A DNA stretch of 64,000 nt, taken from positions 8,246,001 through 8,310,000 of the forward strand of contig OX381708.1 in the NCBI GenBank assembly GCA_947462335.1, given 5' to 3'. Under the pieces are notes generated by a model. It did not search any database. It saw only the letters and a program-made list of their open reading frames with translations, and was not told the DNA's origin. The position numbers and the translations under genes were made by a program. This DNA is from Harmothoe impar (lineage: Eukaryota > Annelida > Polychaeta > Phyllodocida > Polynoidae). Below are positions 23,141 to 33,820 of this stretch, piece by piece (positions within the stretch are counted from its first letter, which is position 1; each line of letters begins with the position of its first letter).

Positions 23141-23269
23141 CAGCAGCGGATCCGGCGTGCGCCCCCCCCCCCCTCCCTATTTTCCAGTAGGCCTACATTT
23201 TAATTGCCTATATCACGCCCCGCTACCCCCCCCCCCTCCCCCCACTCCAAAATCCTGGATCCGCCCCTG
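23141..23269. mobile_element. Short hAT-like MITE
   Basis: A 129-bp unit starts CAGCAGCGGATCCGG and ends CCTGGATCCGCCCCTG. The inverted ends correspond to the CAGGGGCGGATCCAGG type found in many animal hAT MITEs. The interior is two poly-C runs. The 8-bp flanks share only TAG, so the target duplication is weak. Confidence 0.5.
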
Positions 23270-23309
23270 TAGAGACTATCCCGGCGGCGGAGCCGCTGGT
23301 AATATTTAT

Positions 23310-23470
23310 AAGGCCCCACAATTTTTGTCGCCTTTTACGAATCCAGTATGTCCATTGGTATTATGGAAGGCTCCCGACTAAGTCATTCTACTCCTTCATG
23401 CCCCATCATGAAGGCCCCCACAATACAGGGGGAGTGTGTGTCTGTTGATGTGCAACAGCGAGAATTTGGT
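23310..23470. repeat. Dispersed repeat upstream of kelch gene 3 (right part)
   Basis: TTTTGTCGCCTTTTACGAAT at about 23323 and the following bases align with 28379-28500. This continues the repeat interrupted at 10748, so about 12.5 kb was inserted between the two parts. Confidence 0.65.
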
Positions 23471-23700
23471 TGCTTGTTGGGTTGCTTTACGCCCTGATTA
23501 AAAGCTATGATCATTTGAAGGGCGGTAATGGTGATCGAATCTATGAGTTGACTGAAGATAGAAAGCAGGTCCCCACACTTTTACCGAGACAATGGTTCTT
23601 TTACATCCCACACTACATAGGCATAGTGTGAGATGGACACGCCTTTGATATGCTGTATGTCTACCACAGCAGGGGGGAGGTCGCAGCTCAATCAGCAGGG

Positions 23701-23770
23701 CGCTACTGAGCCTCGAACCCACATTCTTGTGGGTGCCAGACGAATGCTCTACCTCTCAGCTAACTCCCCA
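23701..23770 (-). repeat. tRNA-like SINE head (Ala/Lys-type)
   Basis: The minus strand reads GGGGAGTTAGCTGAGAGGTA and later GTGGGTTCGAGGCTC, matching tRNA A- and B-box spacing. The anticodon arm pairs poorly, so a SINE or tRNA pseudogene is favoured over a working tRNA. Confidence 0.45.
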
Positions 23771-25709
23771 ACCCCAACGGAGAGAGGTGATGTCTAATGT
23801 CTAATTGAAGCCCTCAAGTACAGTATATTCTTGTGTATACCACACTGTCACATTTAAGCACCAGGTTTTGATTAAGCGCTGGGGATATGGGGAGTCTTGT
23901 AATTGCTCTTAAGCACCAAAATAGATGTTGAATAAGCGCCTGTCTTGTAAATATGCCTGGGTTAACCAACCCTCAAAAGTTATAAGTGCCATGTCCCTTG
24001 TATAAGTTAGGCATATCAGCCAAATCTCAAACTTTGACAAATCCTATAAGCCTGACCGGAGAGGGGGGGGGGGGGGCTGAAAATTGCTAATATTGTAAGG
24101 TACTATACAAGAATCTCAAATTTCCATGACACTTATTACATGTTTGTGGGGGGTTAGGGGGCTTTTAACAAAATTCCATGGCATTCCATGACAGCTTTCA
24201 AATTCCATGATTTCCATGACTTGTGGGAACCCTGTATAAGCCACACTAAAAGGTACTCAACACAATCTAACTGATTGTAGATCAACCAACAATATTACTT
24301 AACGACTTTTAGGGATGTTAGCCTGATGCATATGGAACACAAAGAAAAGAAAAAAATCCTATGTCACGGGATTTATTTGCCTTTTGGAGGGTATTCTAAT
24401 TTGGGTGCATCATATAGGCCCTCATGAGAAAATGATATTTCTCTACATTATTTGACACACAAAAAAATCTCCCAACAATATCTCAATGAAAATGCAGGCA
24501 TGCATTTAGATGATCATTAGGAACATGTTGAAAACAAGAAAATAGGGGGTCACAGACAAAATGTAATTATGGTGAATTATTCAAAATAATTTCTTATCTA
24601 TTCACTGTATGAGCCTATGGGCCGGGCAGATAAGAAATATAATGATCAGGATGTTTAAAATACCAAGGTGTGACAGTCGGATAGTAGAGAAAGGAAGAAC
24701 ATGACATATAAGTGGGAGAAATATGCAAATATCATGATTTTAGGTAGTTCCAGTTTTTTCCCCCAGGTGTCATATGCGTAGATTGTGTTGAGTACCATTG
24801 ATATAGGCATGTTTGTTTTTTAGATTTGATCTGTCCCCTATAAATGTTAAATTGCCTCTCACTGGGTTAATAAATATTGCACAATTCCACACTATGTCAA
24901 AGCCCTGCAAGATAACTATCTCACGGAAAGCAAAGCCAACACCATCTTACAAACTCAGATACTTGAATTCACATTAAATCTAAACCTAACATTTAGAACC
25001 ATAAAGTCATGATCACCCATCTCAACTAAACCATTTCATAGAAGATGATGATAAACTTGAACATGATCCAAAAGTGAGTCTTTTAGAAACTCTTAAATGC
25101 TCACTAAGACAATTGAGTTTTCATTAAATCTAAACCTGACCATTTAGAACAATAACTAAACCCTCTTATGCAGTGTGATTGTACACTTTAATATAATCCA
25201 TAAGCAAGGGAAACAATGAAGTCTTTAAAACACACTTAAGTGACATTATATTGTTCTACCGAGTTTGACTTTATCTTCTACCAACATACTTAATCACTAA
25301 GGCTGCATCAATTCCCTAAAGGCTGTGTTCTGTTGCACACAGTTGAGTAACAGACAGTCAATGAAGCCCGGATGAATAAATGAATGCAGCGCTGCTCAAT
25401 AGACTCAATAGGTATCAAGTTATTCATGATGTGATTCAAATACACTAGAGCTAAGGGTGTTACAGATTTAAGAATGTCTGCTGATTCTTAACATACAACA
25501 GTCTGATATATCTGATTACACAGGGACATGATTCATTCCTAAAAAAAAAAGAGGTTTTAGATGTTCAGCTTTCAGAGCATTGTAAAACAATTTGTCCCCA
25601 AATTGTTAAAGAATTTTTCCTGTTACTGCTGCCTGAATACTTGCAATACTTAACTATAGATGAATTTATACGTGGACTTGTGGGACTAACAATGCCTTTC
25701 TGTGTGTAA
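23771..25709. other. Intergenic, AT-rich, with transposon remnants
   Basis: No gene is seen. At about 24091-24233 lies the right half of a hAT-type repeat (CCATGACTTGTGGGAACCCTG), also present more completely at 29578-30067. Near 23850-23950 are diverged AAGCGC-type fragments. The rest is AT-rich with no ORF of merit, and its end is probably the 3' UTR of gene 4. Confidence 0.45.
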
Positions 25710-27527
25710 CTAATAATACATCTCACAGGGCACAGCAAGAAGGGCACAACAGAAGTCTGCAACGTCAGTATGTTTTCTAGAGCAATCCTTATATTTCATC
25801 GGAAAGTTCTCGATGACGACATCGGGTATCCCCTTGTCGGACTCCTCAACAGTTGTCCACTTCCAACACAGGCCTGCCAAGTAGAAGTTGGGGTGATATT
25901 TGTTAAGGGGGTGAGGCTTGTCGTCTTCCATCACCATGGTCAACACATTGATGATGTAGACACAATTCCCAAGTACCAACTTGACACTGTTGTGAACTGA
26001 TGATTCCTCCTCGCTCTCAGGTGGACCCCGGTTGATCATCTTGACCCAAGTGTTGTCAGCGAGATTGTAGTAGGACATGCGGAGGCAGGAGTGTACCACC
26101 ATCAGAACCTCTTTGTCTTCTATCTTTGACAAACACAGCTGATGTGGACTTCCAGACCATCCTGATGACGCCTTCTCTTCCCACTCAAGCTTTTCAGATG
26201 ATAGATCTAGGCTGTAGAACACGCTTGTATGTCCTTGCTCATCAATACTAGCGCTGCTGACGTACATTTTATCACCGAGCACACACACACCCGGCAGTTC
26301 CCTCATCATGATGGGCAAACTTGTAAATGAAGTCCAGGTATCTGTGTGGAAACTGTATCGCTCCACCTTGTTAGTGCGTATTGTGCCCTCACCCCACATG
26401 TACTCGTCAGTAGGATTCTCAGGAATGTACGATCCACCAATAACATACAGGTGGTCACGATGATGAATCAGGGTGAAATCCATGGTTGCTCTTGGTAATT
26501 TGGACATCGGCGACCATGTCAGTGTTCTAGGGTCAAATATGAGCCATACCTGATTTTTATCGTAACTGGCAACAATAAGAAAACCATTCACTGCTATGCA
26601 AGCACACTGACAATCAAACCTTGGTGCATTTGTTCCCTTAATTTCATGTTTCCTCCAGTGGTCTTCCTTATCTAAGACACAGAAAGTGATTTTATCTTCT
26701 GAATGACTTGAGGAAAAGATGACAGGTGATGGCCCTGCCCTAAGCTCGGCTTGGTTTGATTTCTCCAACACTTTCAAGTGCATTGGTAGCTGATGGTATT
26801 CCAATGCCTTCTCAACCAAGTCATGCCAGGACCCTTCAGTGTTACAGAAAACGTCCATTTCTCTGACAGACTCGACTAGTTCGAGAGGAATGATGCAGAA
26901 CCTGACCTGACTCAGTAAGTCAGTCACCTCATCTTTGTACTTCTCAGGGTCACTACTAAACCAGTCCATGATGAACAAGAACATGTCCCACTCAGATTTC
27001 TGCCAGTTTTCTATCTGGGCCCGAACTTCTTTAGCACACATTTCCTCAAGTTTATACAGCTCAAACACCTTCTGATAATTCAGCGTTATGAACTTATTGA
27101 CTTCATCAACTTCTTTGTGGAAGGAGTATTCTCTCAAAATACCATGGATCTCAACACAGTTCTCACAAGTGAGTTTTTGAGTCAGTGTCTCAGCACAGAA
27201 TTGACTGACCGCAGGCATCTGGAGGTACATGGCACACTTCAGCATTTCTAACACATCCTCTGTTTCACTCAGTAAAGTCTCGTCACCAGTATAAACAAAC
27301 TCAAGAAGTTTGGATACCACATCTGCCGACTGTCCCTTCAGTTCCACACTGTCAGCCTTGCTCTCCACATAGGAGTCACACAGCATGGCTTGGAAGAAGT
27401 TACTAACAGCAGCAAGGACCACCTTGTGCACTCGGAACTCCTGGTCTTCCACCTTGAGTGTGTAATCTTGAAGCGAGGCTTTTGTCCATAGGTTTTTCAC
27501 ACCAGTTGTCAAACCGACATCAGCCAT
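25710..27527 (-). CDS. BTB-BACK-Kelch protein, gene 4 (Kelch class A)
   Basis: A 605-residue intron-free product from ATG 27527 (MADVGLTTGVKNLWTKASL). The upstream in-frame extension of 27 codons spans the acceptor CTTCTTTTCAG (exon start 27548) and is rejected. BTB about 20-120, BACK 130-235, Kelch about 280-590. The Kelch half is class A, closest to gene 1 (DKITFCVLD, RATMDFTLIHH, ending VPCEMYY). The BTB N-terminus matches gene 3. The BACK-Kelch linker (FCNTEGSWHDLVEKALEYHQ) is identical to gene 5. This patchwork suggests conversion among neighbours. The predicted role is CUL3 substrate adaptor by family. The gene is separated from gene 3 by the retrotransposon insertion. Confidence 0.9.
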   Translation of the reverse strand: MADVGLTTGVKNLWTKASLQDYTLKVEDQEFRVHKVVLAAVSNFFQAMLCDSYVESKADSVELKGQSADVVSKLLEFVYTGDETLLSETEDVLEMLKCAMYLQMPAVSQFCAETLTQKLTCENCVEIHGILREYSFHKEVDEVNKFITLNYQKVFELYKLEEMCAKEVRAQIENWQKSEWDMFLFIMDWFSSDPEKYKDEVTDLLSQVRFCIIPLELVESVREMDVFCNTEGSWHDLVEKALEYHQLPMHLKVLEKSNQAELRAGPSPVIFSSSHSEDKITFCVLDKEDHWRKHEIKGTNAPRFDCQCACIAVNGFLIVASYDKNQVWLIFDPRTLTWSPMSKLPRATMDFTLIHHRDHLYVIGGSYIPENPTDEYMWGEGTIRTNKVERYSFHTDTWTSFTSLPIMMRELPGVCVLGDKMYVSSASIDEQGHTSVFYSLDLSSEKLEWEEKASSGWSGSPHQLCLSKIEDKEVLMVVHSCLRMSYYNLADNTWVKMINRGPPESEEESSVHNSVKLVLGNCVYIINVLTMVMEDDKPHPLNKYHPNFYLAGLCWKWTTVEESDKGIPDVVIENFPMKYKDCSRKHTDVADFCCALLAVPCEMYY

Positions 27528-27924
27528 TTTGTAGCTTTCAACTGCAACCTGAAAAGAAGAAAATATTTGAAGGATATTCGTCTCAATTTCTTTTTTTTCC
27601 TTTTGCATTAGGGACCAAGGAGATGCTTTTAGTTTTCATAGAAATTTAAAGTTAGTTAAAGATTCATCTCTTGGATCAGCATTATATTCAACCAAATATA
27701 TGAACTGCAAGGAATATTCTACATCCCTATTATAATCCGTTTGCTTTTCTAACGGTTTCCATAATGAGAAGTGAGTGGAAGTTACTGCAAAGGGGCAAAG
27801 TCTGTTTGTACCATAAAACCTTGGTTATCAGTTGACCTCTTCTATAAGCTGCATGTTTGAGGGAATATAATTTGCTTAATATGTTCATGACTTAAAATCA
27901 TTTTCCTTATGTATTAAAACCACA
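27528..27924. other. 5' flank of kelch gene 4
   Basis: Contains the acceptor boundary at 27548-27550 and AT-rich sequence. No 5' exon or promoter could be pinned down. Confidence 0.4.
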
Positions 27925-28505
27925 CCTGATTGATTAGATTGATTGGGTTATTTTACTTCCAAGTATATTGTGACGCCAGGGACATAACTCAAGTTAGCAA
28001 GGAGTCAGCCATAAATAGTGGCAGTGTGCCTTGCAGTAGTAGGACCAATTTGTATATGCTGCTTGCCCAATACAGCAGTAACTGCATCTATGGATGATTG
28101 AATTTATGAAATGAATGACCGCATCATTGAGGCGAGGGAGAAAATCGCTACCGGGCACGTCCCATACTCTTTCTTTTGCATAGTCCTACATACCTGGGCT
28201 AGTACCATAGTAGGCAGGGCCAGACAAACCACAGCCTTTGATATCTCAGACGTGGTTTACTGAGGAGGGATTTATGCCAGACCACCATCATGAAGGCTTG
28301 GGCCCATGCATATGGGCAGCGGCTGCCAAAACACTTTACATGATTGATCACAGCAATAAGGCTAGAGATCCCTCAAGTTTTGTCGCCGTTTACGAATCTG
28401 GTATCATGCCCATTGATATTATAGGAGGCTTCCGATGAAGTTATTCTACTCCTACATGCCCCAATCTTGAAGGTCCCCATAAACATCGGGGGGAAACCAC
28501 ACCTG
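27925..28505. repeat. Dispersed repeat upstream of kelch gene 4 (uninterrupted copy)
   Basis: This is the most continuous copy of the repeat seen upstream of genes 3 and 5. It contains GGACATAACTCAAGTTAGCA, TATATGCTGCTTGCCC, CTACATACCTGGGCTAG, TTTGATATCTCAGA and TTTGTCGCCGTTTACGAATC. It serves as the empty-site reference for the insertions in the other two copies. Confidence 0.65.
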
Positions 28506-28765
28506 TTTTTGACAAGTATGTCAGGAGGGTAGGTGCCTTATGAAGATAGTTGCATGTCCTTCCGTTCGTTCCGTTGCGATGTCCGCAATACACATTCCAT
28601 TGTGGAGAAAATTAAAATCATGCATATAATTGTTTTTTTTGGTACTTAAGCATACAAATTTAGACTTCCGTATATATTTGTGGACATCCGTATGTATTTG
28701 CGGAGCTCCATAAATATATGGAAAGTGTAATTACGGATGCCCGCTAATTTGGAGAGAAACATTTA

Positions 28766-28837
28766 CCAGGTGCGGGACTCAAAACCCACGCTTCCTTCCT
28801 CAACATTGAAATGTGCTACCACTACACCAATCCGGAT
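28766..28837 (-). repeat. tRNA-like SINE head
   Basis: On the minus strand ATTGGTGTAGTGGTAGCAC resembles an A box and GGGTTTTGAGTCCC a B box. The stems are imperfect, so it is not called as a functional tRNA. Confidence 0.4.
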
Positions 28838-29088
28838 GCTACTGATCAGAGCTGGTAACCTTGTCCATATCAGTCACTCTGGGAGTCTAGTACCGCCCGG
28901 TCACAACCGGGTCCCTACACCTTTTTAAAGAGTGATAAATTGATGTAATATACAAATGGATCTGTGTAATATTGGTGAAACGGTATTCTTTCAACCTTCC
29001 AAGGTCTTGAAAATAGTCTTACTTGACTCAATGGGGAGGCCCTGAGTCAATTATGATATTGCAAACATGTTACCAGTGAGGGCTGGTG

Positions 29089-29335
29089 AGGCCTAAAAAA
29101 AAAAAAAGGTGAGTTCCGGTAACATGGCCCAAAAAAAAGAGGGTCGGTAGGTCGGATTTTTTTTTTTTTTTAGATTTTTTTTTTGGTAAAACTTTAAAAT
29201 TTTAGTAATAAAAACACCAAAAATGTCCTAAAATTAACAAAAAGTTATAAAAATGTCTGAAAAAAATTAGGGTCGGCCCCAAAAACGGAGGGTCGGTCGG
29301 GATACCGGAACACAACTTTTTTTTTTTTTAGGCCT
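29089..29335. mobile_element. Palindromic AGGCCTAAAA element (247 bp)
   Basis: Begins AGGCCTAAAAAA with GTTCCGGTAACATGG and ends as its inverse, ATACCGGAACACAACTTT...TTTAGGCCT. The interior is a GGGTCGGT/poly-A palindrome. Related copies lie at 30770-31005, 34669-34910, 37600-37669 and 41992-42209. It is non-autonomous and its superfamily is not assigned. Confidence 0.65.
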
Positions 29336-29342
29336 GATCTGT

Positions 29343-29494
29343 TCTACACTAGAGGGGAGGGTGGACTTCAGATAGTCCAGGTAAACGCAACCCTAGTTTT
29401 CATACATTTTTTCCATAGTTTGAACACATGTATGAAAACTGGGATCGCGTTTACCTGGAGTATCTGAAGGCTAAAGCCCCATCTAATGTGAAGC
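29343..29494. repeat. Fold-back inverted repeat
   Basis: Arms GTCCAGGTAAACGC...AGTTTTCATACAT and ATGTATGAAAACTG...GCGTTTACCTGG are inverted around a loop of about 20 bases. Weaker pairing extends outward through CTTCAG/CTGAAG. It directly abuts the palindromic element on its left. Confidence 0.6.
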
Positions 29495-29577
29495 AGATGT
29501 CGGGTTCTCATTAATAAAGGATAAAATACCATCATAATTAACTATTGATGTCCGATAAAAAAAATCTCAACATCTCT

Positions 29578-30067
29578 CAGGGTTCCCACAAAAATTTCAG
29601 ATATTTCAGATTGAAATTCCATGACATTTCCATGCCATTCCATGACAAAAATCTCAATTTTCCATGACATTTATAACATTGCTGTGGGGGTCGGGAGACT
29701 TGGCGCCCTGAGAAAATTTCTGAAAACAAGAAAGTAAATGGGAGATTTTGTGATATTACCGTAAAACCTTGGCTATAAGCCGACCTTGGCTATAAGCCGA
29801 ATGTGACTTTGGGAGTAAAAATTCGGCTTACAACAAAGGGGCTTGAAATTAGTTATCACTATGTTTCTACATTATTAAAACCTCGCCTATAAGCCGAATG
29901 GGAGTTGGGGCTTAAAATTCGGCTTATAGCAAATAAAAACGCCAAATAAAATTCGGCTTATAGCCGAGGTTTTACGGTAATTCAATTATTTTCATTTTCC
30001 ATGACATTCTACAAAATTCCATGACATTCCAGGCAGCTTTCAAATTCCATGACATGTGGGTACCCTG
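29578..30067. mobile_element. hAT-like MITE carrying a nested insertion
   Basis: The ends are CAGGGTTCCCACA and TGTGGGTACCCTG, and the interior is rich in TTCCATGACAT. The flanks share ATCTCT on both sides, consistent with a worn 8-bp duplication. It is interrupted at 29757-29979 by a TA-flanked palindromic MITE; without that, the element would be about 269 bp. Confidence 0.65.
29759..29977. mobile_element. TA-flanked palindromic MITE nested in the hAT-like element
   Basis: A 219-bp unit with inverted ends CCGTAAAACCTTGGCTATAA and, at the right, TATAGCCGAGGTTTTACGG. TA is duplicated at 29757-29758 and 29978-29979, the Tc1/mariner signature. A partial relative is at 40540-40718. Confidence 0.75.
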
Positions 30068-30769
30068 AATCTCTGAACTCATTAGCTTATTAAGATCTAA
30101 AAGTAGAATAAGTCAGAATCATCTTACCAATATTGTAAAATGGAAGTTTTATTCATTTACCAATTATTTTATCTGGCGACACAAGTTACATCAAATATAA
30201 ACCCAGATCAGATGGAACAATATAATCTTAACTAAACATTATAGTACACACAGGGGCACCTTTCCTAGAAAATGGATGATCCTAATTTGGCAATGACTGC
30301 ATTAGATTCTGAGCCCTGCCCGATGAAGCCTACACATGATAGTTTTACACAACAAGAGAAGAATGTTTTGATTGATCTTTCTCGGTCGGTTTAACCAGAT
30401 AAACGTACACAATTCAATACTAGAAACACTAAGTAAGAGCTATTTTGGCAATACATGTTTAAATGAACATCAATCTTAGCTCAGAAAAATGTATACATAG
30501 CTAACAAGCAAAGGAAAAAATTGCTGATCCCAGTAAATCCTTCTGACAGTGCATAGTGCTACTTGTGGAAACGTGTGTATGAAGTAGACGTGATGGTAAC
30601 CACAAGGTAGAATCTATTTGATAACCAGATAAAGGAAAACGTGTCGATACTCTGTATACAAACAAAAGGCGATTTTGGCATCACATATTGAAACTTACTT
30701 CAACGTCAAACTTATCTCAGAGAGTTGCAAATGTGGTAACTGCAGATCTGACATAAGATGGCGCCAGTT
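30068..30769. other. Intergenic, no gene seen
   Basis: AT-rich sequence between transposon copies. No ORF, tandem repeat or clear inverted repeat is supported. Confidence 0.4.
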
Positions 30770-31005
30770 GGACCTAACAAAAAAAGAAGGTTGTGCTCCT
30801 GTATCATGACCGGCCCTTTGTTTTGGGGGCCCACCATAATTTCTTTTGACATTTTTATAATTTTGGGGGAAATTTGTAACAATTTTACAATACAATTAAA
30901 ATCGACTTTTTTGACCAAGAAGAAATTGTTTTAAAGAAAGGCTGACCTACTGACCCTGTTTATTTTTGGCCATGTTAAAGGAACACAACTATAATTTTTA
31001 GGCCT
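30770..31005. mobile_element. Palindromic AGGCCTAAAA element, copy next to gene 5
   Basis: The left arm (ACCTAACAAAAAAAGAAGGT) is diverged and the right arm ends GGAACACAAC...TTTTTAGGCCT. It lies only about 60 bases from the stop codon of gene 5, so it may be transcribed as part of that 3' UTR. Confidence 0.55.
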
Positions 31006-31067
31006 TATTGAAATGTGTTTATCTTAGTACATGTGGTGATAACTCCATGAGTCTGCAGCTAGCTGCC

Positions 31068-32888
31068 TTAGTAGTACATGTCACATGGCAGTGTGGCTAA
31101 ACCACAACAGCCACCACTAGATCCCTCAGCCCAATTCTTATAGCTGACGGGAAAGTCACCCAGTCTGATCTTTTTGATCTCCTGTCCTTTTTTCTCTGGA
31201 ATGGTCCACTTCCAGCATTCCCCAACGAGATCAACGACCTCCTCCTCATCCTGGTCCCTCCTGTATGGAACCACACAGTGGTTGAGGATGAAGAGGTTTT
31301 TCCCATCGGCGACCAGGGTGCTATTTCTCATCGCTGTTACCTGATCACATGTCACTCTTGGACCACGGCTACGTCTACTCTCCTCGAAACAATCACCTGC
31401 CAACTTAAACCACTTATCCTTTGAAGGACTGTAATACTCCATGTCCTGCAAATCGTGGACAATGACAATAACCTCTTCCTGATCAATCGGCATCACAGAA
31501 ATTGCAACTGGGATCAGTCCCATCCTTAAGGATGCCTTCTTTTCCCAGGTGTTGGTGTCGGAGGACACATCCATGCTGTAAACGTCTGCTGATGTAGTAT
31601 CATGTGGATCGTAGATGTTCCCACTCAGCATGTACATAACATCTCCAATGACGCATGCACCGGGGAGAGTTATCTTGACCGGCAGATTCTGTCCAGATGT
31701 CCATGTGTTCGTACGGAAACTGTATTTCTCCATTGCGTTGGTGCGGGTTTTATCCGGTAAGTACTCCCCACCTAGAGTGTACAGGTGCTCACCATGGTGA
31801 ACCATAGTGAAGTTCATCATTGGTCTTGGTGGTTTTGGCATCAGAGACCAATTCTGTGTTTTAGTGTCAACTAGCAGCCACGTTTGATCCGCACCATGAC
31901 TAGTAACCACAAGGAAATCATTCACTGCGATGCACTTCCATTGGTAGTTATCGCATTCGGATGTAACTAGTCCTTTCAGTTCATACTTCCTCCAGTGATT
32001 CTTTTCGTCCATGGCAAAGAGTTTGATGGTATCATTTGAATGAGTGGGTCCAAAAATAACAGGTGATGGCCCTGCCCTCAGCTTGGCTTGGTTTGATTTC
32101 TCCAACACTTTCAAGTGCATCGGTAGCTGGTGGTATTCCAATGCCTTCTCAACCAAGTCATGCCAGGACCCTTCCGTGTTACAGAAAACGTCCATCTCTC
32201 TGACAGCCTCTACTAGTTTGGGAGGAATGATGCAGAACCTGACCTGACTCAGTAAGTCATTCACCTCATCTTTGTACTTCTCAAGGTCACTACTAAACCA
32301 GTCCTTGATGAACAGGAACATGTCCCACTCAGATTTCTGCCAGTTTTCTATTTGGGTCCATACTTCATTCGCAGACATCTCATCAAACTTATATCGTGAA
32401 AAAATTGTTTTCCAATTTAACCTCATGAAGCTATTTACTTTGTCAACTTCATTGTGAAAGGAGTATTCTCTCAATACAGTATGGATTTCCACACAGTTCT
32501 CAGGAGTAAGGTGTTCAGACAGTTTCTTGGCACAGCAGTTACTGACCGCAGGCATCTGGAGGTACATGGCACACTTAAGTACTTCTAATGCATCGTCTGT
32601 GTTATTAAGTAAAGCCAAGTCACCAGTGTAAACAAACTCAAGGAGCTTTGACACCACACTTGTCGACTGCCCCTTCAATTCTACACTGTCAGTGTTGCTC
32701 TCCACATGGGAGTCACAGAGGATGTCTTCAAAGAAGTTACTTACAGCAGCAAGGACCACCTTGTGCACTCGGAACTCCTGGTCTTCCACCTTGAGTGTAT
32801 AATCTCGAAGTGAGTCATTCTGCCAGAGCGTTTTGACACCTGCCTTCAATCCTACATCAATCATCTTGTTTTGTAGCTTCCCCAGCAT
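31068..32888 (-). CDS. BTB-BACK-Kelch protein, gene 5 (Kelch class B, divergent)
   Basis: A 606-residue product if translation starts at ATG 32888 (MLGKLQNKMIDVG), or 598 if at 32864, where MIDVGLKAGVK aligns with the MADVG start of the paralogs. The frame remains open upstream but crosses the acceptor TTTCTTTTTCAG (exon start 32899). BTB about 30-130, BACK 140-245, Kelch about 285-595, ending LPCDMYY as in class B. This is the most divergent member: its BTB has FFEDILCDSHVESNTDS where the others have FFQAMLCDSYVESKADS. Its BACK-Kelch linker is nevertheless identical to gene 4, a likely conversion tract. The predicted role is CUL3 adaptor by family. Confidence 0.88.
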   Translation of the reverse strand: MLGKLQNKMIDVGLKAGVKTLWQNDSLRDYTLKVEDQEFRVHKVVLAAVSNFFEDILCDSHVESNTDSVELKGQSTSVVSKLLEFVYTGDLALLNNTDDALEVLKCAMYLQMPAVSNCCAKKLSEHLTPENCVEIHTVLREYSFHNEVDKVNSFMRLNWKTIFSRYKFDEMSANEVWTQIENWQKSEWDMFLFIKDWFSSDLEKYKDEVNDLLSQVRFCIIPPKLVEAVREMDVFCNTEGSWHDLVEKALEYHQLPMHLKVLEKSNQAKLRAGPSPVIFGPTHSNDTIKLFAMDEKNHWRKYELKGLVTSECDNYQWKCIAVNDFLVVTSHGADQTWLLVDTKTQNWSLMPKPPRPMMNFTMVHHGEHLYTLGGEYLPDKTRTNAMEKYSFRTNTWTSGQNLPVKITLPGACVIGDVMYMLSGNIYDPHDTTSADVYSMDVSSDTNTWEKKASLRMGLIPVAISVMPIDQEEVIVIVHDLQDMEYYSPSKDKWFKLAGDCFEESRRSRGPRVTCDQVTAMRNSTLVADGKNLFILNHCVVPYRRDQDEEEVVDLVGECWKWTIPEKKGQEIKKIRLGDFPVSYKNWAEGSSGGCCGLATLPCDMYY

Positions 32889-33055
32889 GGTTTCAAGGTC
32901 TGAAAAAGAAAGTTGATATTCTGAAGGGCATTCCTCTCCTAAAATAATGTTCTTAAAGTGTATATGAAGGGGGTCAACATTGCTCAAGGAAGCCAACTGT
33001 ATTTGACTATGCGGCCACCTGGTGTCAATATTTATTAATCCTTGAAACTCAGACT

Positions 33056-33314
33056 TTTGAAATTGATTGATTGATTCATTCGCTTAACTTCCAAGTGTAC
33101 AATAGCGCCTCAGACTTATCTTAAGTTAGCGAGGTAGCCATCCACAAATAGTGTCTTGCCATGCAGTAGGACCGATGTCCCCATCTCTTTCGAAGGATAC
33201 CAACATGTTCTTTTATTTGCCGGGTCCTACATACTTGGGCTAGCACCATAGTAGGTAGGGCCAGCCCCAGACAAACCAGGGCCTTTGATATCTCAGACCT
33301 GGTTCACTGAGAGA
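33056..33314. repeat. Dispersed repeat upstream of kelch gene 5 (left part)
   Basis: Third copy of the repeat found at 10284 and 27925, with CTACATACTTGGGCTAG and TTTGATATCTCAGACCTGG. It is interrupted by the Harbinger-like MITE and continues at 33821-33960. Confidence 0.6.
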
Positions 33315-33317
33315 TTA

Positions 33318-33817
33318 GGCCACACTTTTTTTTTTATTTGGGTTACGGACACCTCAATAATTTATCAACGCACGGAGGACGAAATAAAAGAAATAAAAAA
33401 TAAAATAAAAGTTGGCCCATAGGTATTTTATTTATTTGCTATATGGAAAGTTTCAATATCCCAATGACGTAGGAAAAAATGAAATAAAAATCCACAAAAG
33501 AAAGGACAATACAATATTTTGAATACAATATTTTCTAAGTGAACAGAAATATTGAAAAAAAGTACTTCAAAAGTTAAGAAAATTTGTATTCCCATTTTAC
33601 CTAAATGAAAGGTAGATGGTTGTTTTCCTGTTGATCTTAGCTTTCCATTGGTATATCATACTACATATCTTTTATTTTTTTCTTTATTTTGTTTTCTCTG
33701 GAATAGAGATCGGAGGGAATAACAAAAAAAGTGTAAATTCCAAATTTTATTTTTATTCCGATTTTTGCCTTTCCTAGTGCGGCGGGCCCGTAACCCAAAT
33801 AAAAAAAAAGTGTGGCC
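33318..33817. mobile_element. PIF/Harbinger-like MITE (500 bp, TTA duplication)
   Basis: The ends are GGCCACACTTTTTTTTTTAT and, inverted, the same motif at the right (AAAAAAAAAGTGTGGCC). TTA is duplicated at 33315-33317 and 33818-33820, and the uninterrupted repeat copies upstream of genes 3 and 4 lack the insert. No transposase is present. The TTA target suggests PIF/Harbinger; that is inference from the target site. Confidence 0.7.
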
Positions 33818-33820
33818 TTA

